DNA from: DASSHC01 sp035693105
Lineage (GTDB): Bacteria; Chloroflexota; Chloroflexia; Thermomicrobiales; Thermomicrobiaceae
Direction: 5' to 3'
Length of the DNA: 9,143 nt
NCBI GenBank assembly: GCA_035693105.1
Contig: DASSHC010000108.1
Span: forward strand, 1-9,143
Position numbers and translations under genes: made by a program. Each line of letters opens with the position of its first letter. The stretch's first letter is position 1. The notes beneath the pieces are model-generated. The model searched no databases. It was not told the origin of the DNA and was given only the letters and a program-made list of their open reading frames with translations. This document shows, one piece after another, positions 6,638-9,143 of this stretch.

Positions 6638-6970
6638 CTACTTCTTGCGCGGCGCTGGACCACCCTTGGCGCCACCGCCCTTGGCCCCGCCCCCGGCGCC
6701 CGCGCCCTCTGGAGCCCAGCCCTCGGGCATGCGCGCGCCCTCACCGAAGAAGAACTCGTCCATCTGCTGCCGCAGCAGGGCGCGGTCCTCGGCGTCGGCG
6801 GGGTTGAGCGCATAGTGGTTGATCAGGATGGTCTGATACTCCTTCCACATGTCCCAGGCGTCGGACGAGATCTCATCGTAGATCCGTTGTCCCAGCTGTC
6901 CGGGGAACGGCGGCCGCTCCAAACCCGGAAGCTCCCGGCCCAATTTCGCGCACTGGACCAAGCGTGCCAT
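6638..6970 (-). CDS. yggX: YggX-like probable Fe(2+)-trafficking / oxidative damage protection protein with extra C-terminal tail
   Basis: YggX proteins are small cytosolic proteins linked to iron handling and protection of Fe-S clusters from oxidation. Residues 1-83 follow the family closely: MARLVQCAKLGRELPGLERP (1-20) with the conserved Cys at 7, the PFPGQLGQRIYDEISSDAWD stretch (21-40), MWKEYQTILINHYALNPADA (41-60), then EDRALLRQQMDEFFFGEG (61-78). The family is usually about 90 residues; this one has 110, because residues 87-110 form a Gly/Ala/Pro/Lys tail with repeated GGGAKGG-type units, probably disordered and basic. The ATG at 6970-6968 is supported by AAGGAG eight bases upstream. 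It is divergent from the formyltransferase gene (55 bases between starts) and convergent, almost abutting, with the ATP-grasp gene. The family is best known from Proteobacteria. The family call is secure; the role is inferred. Confidence 0.9.
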   Translation of the reverse strand: MARLVQCAKLGRELPGLERPPFPGQLGQRIYDEISSDAWDMWKEYQTILINHYALNPADAEDRALLRQQMDEFFFGEGARMPEGWAPEGAGAGGGAKGGGAKGGPAPRKK

Positions 6971-7025
6971 CGGTCACTCTCCTTCGCGAAGCCCGCCACC
7001 CGCCAAGCCTACGGGAGCTGCTAGC

Positions 7026-7922
7026 GTGCTGTCAATTTTACGCCGCGTCGTCTTCTTCGGACGCCCCTGCGACCTCTCGGCGACCCCGCTGGCCGCGCTG
7101 GCACAGGCTGGCTACCCGGTTGTCGCCGCGATCATGCCCGCGCGAGCGCCGGGCCAGCAGCGCCCGATCCGCATTCGCCCGGCGTCGCGGCTGTTGCTGG
7201 GCAGCCCGCCCGACGCGCTCAGCGCTGTTTGCAGCGCACAGAGCATTCCGCTCTGGGAAGTATCCAACCTGGCCGCCCCCGAGGTCCACGCCGCGCTCAC
7301 CGAACTTGCGCCGGAGCTCCTGGTCGTCTCCTGCTTCCCCTGGCGAATTCCGGCGTCGCTCGTCAAACTGGCCCGGCTAGGCGGTATCAACCTCCACCCC
7401 TCGCTCCTGCCGCGCCACCGTGGACCGGAGCCGCTCTTCTGGGTCTTCCGTGCCGGCGAGCGCGAGACAGGTGTCACCCTCCACCGGCTCGTCCCACGGC
7501 TCGACGCGGGAGAGATCGTGTTGCAGGAGCGGCTGCCGGTTCCGGCAGGCATTGTCGGAACTGAACTGGAGCAGCAGTCCGCCACGCTCGGCGCCCACCT
7601 CATCCCCGACGCGGTCGAGCGTGCGCTGCGCGGCGGCGCGACAACGCCGCAAGACGAGGCACTTGCCACTTACGAAACCTGGCCCGGTGAACGAGACCTG
7701 ATGATCCCGCGCGCCTGGCGCGTCGAGCACGCCTGGCGCTTCGCTCGCGGCGTGATTCCCCTCGGCTACCGCCCGACGATTGAGGTCGGCGGCGCGCCGC
7801 TGACGGTGATGGAGGCGCTGCGGTTTTCCAACGAGACCGAGGAGCACGACGATGTGCTGGACGGCGGCCTGCTGGACGCCGCCTTCGCGGATGGCCGAGT
7901 TCTGCTCCGGATTGATTCGTGA
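7026..7922 (+). CDS. Formyltransferase-fold protein (methionyl-tRNA formyltransferase-like)
   Basis: A 298-residue protein of the Fmt/GART N-formyltransferase fold, which transfers a formyl group from 10-formyl-tetrahydrofolate. The strand VVFFGRPCDLSATPLAAL (8-25) opens the domain; the core signature is INLHPSLLPRHRGPEPLFWV (121-140), followed by ETGVTLHRLVPRLDAGEIVL (147-166). The catalytic trio is present: N122, H124 and D160. A C-terminal part (about 220-298, RDLMIPRAWRVEHAWRFARGV then GGAPLTVMEAL) resembles an Fmt-like C-domain. It is somewhat shorter and more divergent than housekeeping Fmt, with a nonstandard N-terminal loop, so the acceptor could be initiator tRNA, a sugar amine or another amine. 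The GTG start at 7026 has GGGAG eight bases upstream. It appears to be a single-gene unit, facing the convergent SDR gene across a repeat-bearing gap. Confidence 0.85.
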   Translation: MLSILRRVVFFGRPCDLSATPLAALAQAGYPVVAAIMPARAPGQQRPIRIRPASRLLLGSPPDALSAVCSAQSIPLWEVSNLAAPEVHAALTELAPELLVVSCFPWRIPASLVKLARLGGINLHPSLLPRHRGPEPLFWVFRAGERETGVTLHRLVPRLDAGEIVLQERLPVPAGIVGTELEQQSATLGAHLIPDAVERALRGGATTPQDEALATYETWPGERDLMIPRAWRVEHAWRFARGVIPLGYRPTIEVGGAPLTVMEALRFSNETEEHDDVLDGGLLDAAFADGRVLLRIDS

Positions 7923-7953
7923 TGCGAAGGGCACGACCGAGTCGTTATGATCT

Positions 7954-7981
7954 GGCGGCCGACGGCAATTCGCCCGCCGCC
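7954..7981 (+). terminator. GC-rich hairpin after the formyltransferase gene
   Basis: GGCGGC (7954-7959) pairs with GCCGCC (7976-7981), and an inner GGC (7964-7966) can pair with GCC (7972-7974) around AATTC. It starts 31 bases after the stop codon. No T-run follows, so intrinsic termination is uncertain; the structure could instead protect the 3' end. Confidence 0.35.
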
Positions 7982-7988
7982 CCACGTT

Positions 7989-8102
7989 GGATCCCTCGAC
8001 TCCGCTGGGGATGACAGGGAGAGGGAGGGGCCTACGAGTACGACTTGTCGTTGTCGTCGGCTCCCCAAATAATCCAATCATCCTGAGCTTGTCGAAGGAT
8101 CC
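7989..8102. repeat. Inverted pair of REP-like interspersed repeat units
   Basis: The unit at 7989-8014 starts GGATCCCTCGAC and ends GGGGATGA. The unit at 8078-8102 is its imperfect reverse complement, starting TCATCCTGAGC and ending TCGAAGGATCC. They match in GGATCC, TCGAC and the GGATGA end, with a 63-base spacer. Both belong to the type of short repeat scattered between genes in many bacterial genomes, often mistranslated as SFDKLRM or VIPSGVEGS. The pair lies between the 3' ends of two convergent genes, a typical place for such elements. The exact family is not assigned. Confidence 0.65.
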
Positions 8103-8134
8103 GAGCCGCACGTGCCGCCCAACGTGTTCGACGG

Positions 8135-9073
8135 TCACGCGCCCATGCGCGCTCGCCACTCGTCGAGCGTGTTCTGGAGCGACCGGCACAGCGGGATCTC
8201 TGGCCTCCAGCCAGTGGCCGCCGCCAATTTCGAAGCGTCGCCGACAATTAATGGCGCCTCGCTGGGGCGCATGCGCGCCGGATCTTGCCGCACCTCGATC
8301 GGGACCGTCGCCCGCGCCAGCAGCGCGTCGAGCAGGTCCTGGACCGAACGCGCCACCCCGCTCGCCACATTGAAGACCTCTCCCGCGTACTCGCGCCGCG
8401 CCATCACGCCGTAAGCCCGCACCACGTCGCGCACGTCGAGGAAGTCGCGCCGCGCCCCCAGGTTGCCGACCAGGAGCAGCGGCTGACCGCGCCCCGTTTC
8501 GGCCTCGGCGATCTGCCGTGCGAAGCTCGCCACCGCGAAGCGGTCGCTCTGGCCCGGCCCGATGTGGTTGAAGGGCCGCGCCCGTACCACCGGCAAGCCG
8601 TAGCTCAGGAAATACTGCAAGCCGAGCATATCCTGCGTCACCTTGCTCACGGCATAGGGGTTACTCGGGCGGAAGGGCTGATCTTCGGTGACCGGCAGGC
8701 GCTCGGGCGGCACCGCGCCGTAGACCTCGGAGGAGCCGGCTACCAGGATCACCGGCACCGGCTCGAGCCGGCGCGCGGCCTCCAGCACATTGAGCTGTGC
8801 CAGGCTGTTGTTCAGCAGCGTTTGGCCGGGATCGGCGATCGCCTGGGGCACGTAGGCCTGCGCCGCCAGGTGAAAGATGACTTCGGGGCGCTGGGCGAGG
8901 ATGGTGCGCGCGGTCAGGTCCGCGTCGAGCAAGTCCGCGGTCAGCGCGACGACCCCCTGCGGCAGCCGGGCGCGGTGGGCCGAGAGGCCCACCACCTCGT
9001 TCCCCGCCGCCAGCAGGTGCTCGCTCAGGTGCCGGCCGACAAAGCCGCTGGCACCGGTGATCAGCGCCCGCAT
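8135..9073 (-). CDS. NAD(P)-dependent extended SDR, GDP-6-deoxy-D-mannose reductase-like
   Basis: A 312-residue cytosolic sugar-nucleotide enzyme of the extended short-chain dehydrogenase family. Seen: the cofactor loop GASGFVG (7-13), VIFHLAAQAYVP (65-76), SSEVYG (114-119), the catalytic Y140-x3-K144 in NPYAVSK, RPFNHIGPGQ (166-175) and RDFLDVRDVVRAY (209-221). The RPFNHxGPGQ and DVRDVVRAY blocks and the length fit GDP-4-keto-6-deoxy-D-mannose reductase (Rmd) better than the longer GDP-mannose 4,6-dehydratase, pointing to GDP-D-rhamnose or a related deoxysugar for a surface glycan. Other SDR sugar epimerases or dehydratases remain possible. ATG 9073-9071 begins right at the cofactor motif; its ribosome binding site (GCGGGA) is weak. 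A minus-strand gene ends 12 bases upstream, so translation and transcription are probably coupled. Confidence 0.87.
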   Translation of the reverse strand: MRALITGASGFVGRHLSEHLLAAGNEVVGLSAHRARLPQGVVALTADLLDADLTARTILAQRPEVIFHLAAQAYVPQAIADPGQTLLNNSLAQLNVLEAARRLEPVPVILVAGSSEVYGAVPPERLPVTEDQPFRPSNPYAVSKVTQDMLGLQYFLSYGLPVVRARPFNHIGPGQSDRFAVASFARQIAEAETGRGQPLLLVGNLGARRDFLDVRDVVRAYGVMARREYAGEVFNVASGVARSVQDLLDALLARATVPIEVRQDPARMRPSEAPLIVGDASKLAAATGWRPEIPLCRSLQNTLDEWRARMGA

Positions 9074-9085
9074 CGGTCCCGCTCG

Positions 9086-9143
9086 TCAGCGCACGGCCGG
9101 CGCTTCCGCCTGCGGCAGCCCGGCCTCCTCGCGCAGCGCTGCC
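9086..9143 (-). CDS. C-terminal end of an unidentified gene upstream of the sugar-nucleotide reductase
   Basis: Reading the minus strand into the edge gives 18 codons ending AALREEAGLPQAEAPAVR and a TGA at 9088-9086. The stop lies 12 bases before the start of the GDP-sugar reductase gene, on the same strand, which is the usual spacing of an operon. The fragment is too short to identify. By context a sugar-nucleotide dehydratase, glycosyltransferase or similar glycan gene is plausible, but nothing in the 18 residues shows it. Confidence 0.45.
   Translation of the reverse strand, partial: AALREEAGLPQAEAPAVR

Noticed and set aside
7377..8189. A 270-codon minus-strand frame containing SFDKLRM and VIPSGVEGS strings
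   Set aside because: These strings are mistranslated REP-like repeats, and the rest is antisense to the formyltransferase gene.
7026..9073. Formyltransferase and sugar-nucleotide SDR working together as an ArnA-like sugar formylation pathway
   Set aside because: The two genes are convergent and separated by a repeat-bearing gap, and the SDR lacks ArnA decarboxylase hallmarks and looks like a GDP-sugar reductase. Proximity alone is not enough.

Overview
This is a GC-rich bacterial chromosomal window with tightly packed genes on both strands, several GTG starts and mostly clear purine-rich ribosome binding sites. Nothing in it assigns the organism firmly. The gene mix (CtpE-like P-type ATPase, LAL-type ATP-grasp enzyme, VOC and RibD/DHFR-fold proteins, GDP-sugar reductase) and the codon style would fit Chloroflexota (Thermomicrobia-like) or another high-GC soil or thermophile lineage. 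That is an inference with low confidence. No rRNA, tRNA, CRISPR, transposase or phage gene was seen.

Layout. (1) Positions 1-645, minus strand: the first 215 residues of PdxA (pyridoxal phosphate synthesis), cut by the window edge. (2) Positions 646-2700: a low-density accessory stretch. It holds a frameshifted relic of the last 38 codons of a P-type ATPase (846-963, minus), a RibD/DHFR-fold reductase (1062-1697, plus), a VOC/glyoxalase-fold protein (1789-2208, plus), and what look like gene fragments between 2406 and about 2700. (3) Positions 2730-5213, minus: an intact 827-residue CtpE-type cation-transporting P-type ATPase, whose own tail is the paralogue of the relic. The two tails lie in the same orientation and bracket the accessory genes. 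(4) Positions 5214-5357: a compact divergent control region with a strong hairpin, a TATAGT box and a 12-bp palindrome. (5) Positions 5358-6635, plus: an ATP-grasp ligase with an L-amino-acid-ligase type C-terminal domain. (6) Positions 6638-6970, minus: a YggX-like Fe(2+)-trafficking protein with an unusual Gly/Ala/Lys tail. (7) Positions 7026-7922, plus: a formyltransferase of the Fmt/GART fold. (8) Positions 7923-8134: a non-coding stretch with a hairpin and an inverted pair of REP-like repeats. (9) Positions 8135-9073, minus: a GDP-6-deoxy-mannose-reductase-like SDR, preceded 12 bases upstream by the tail of another minus-strand gene, so probably part of a nucleotide-sugar or glycan operon that continues beyond the window.

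The genes do not form one obvious pathway. Most are single-gene units in divergent or convergent arrangement. The most notable structural observation is the duplicated ATPase tail flanking the 1.0-2.7 kb segment, together with the broken reading frames next to the intact ATPase. This suggests past duplication or insertion and decay. No clear new multi-gene system was identified.
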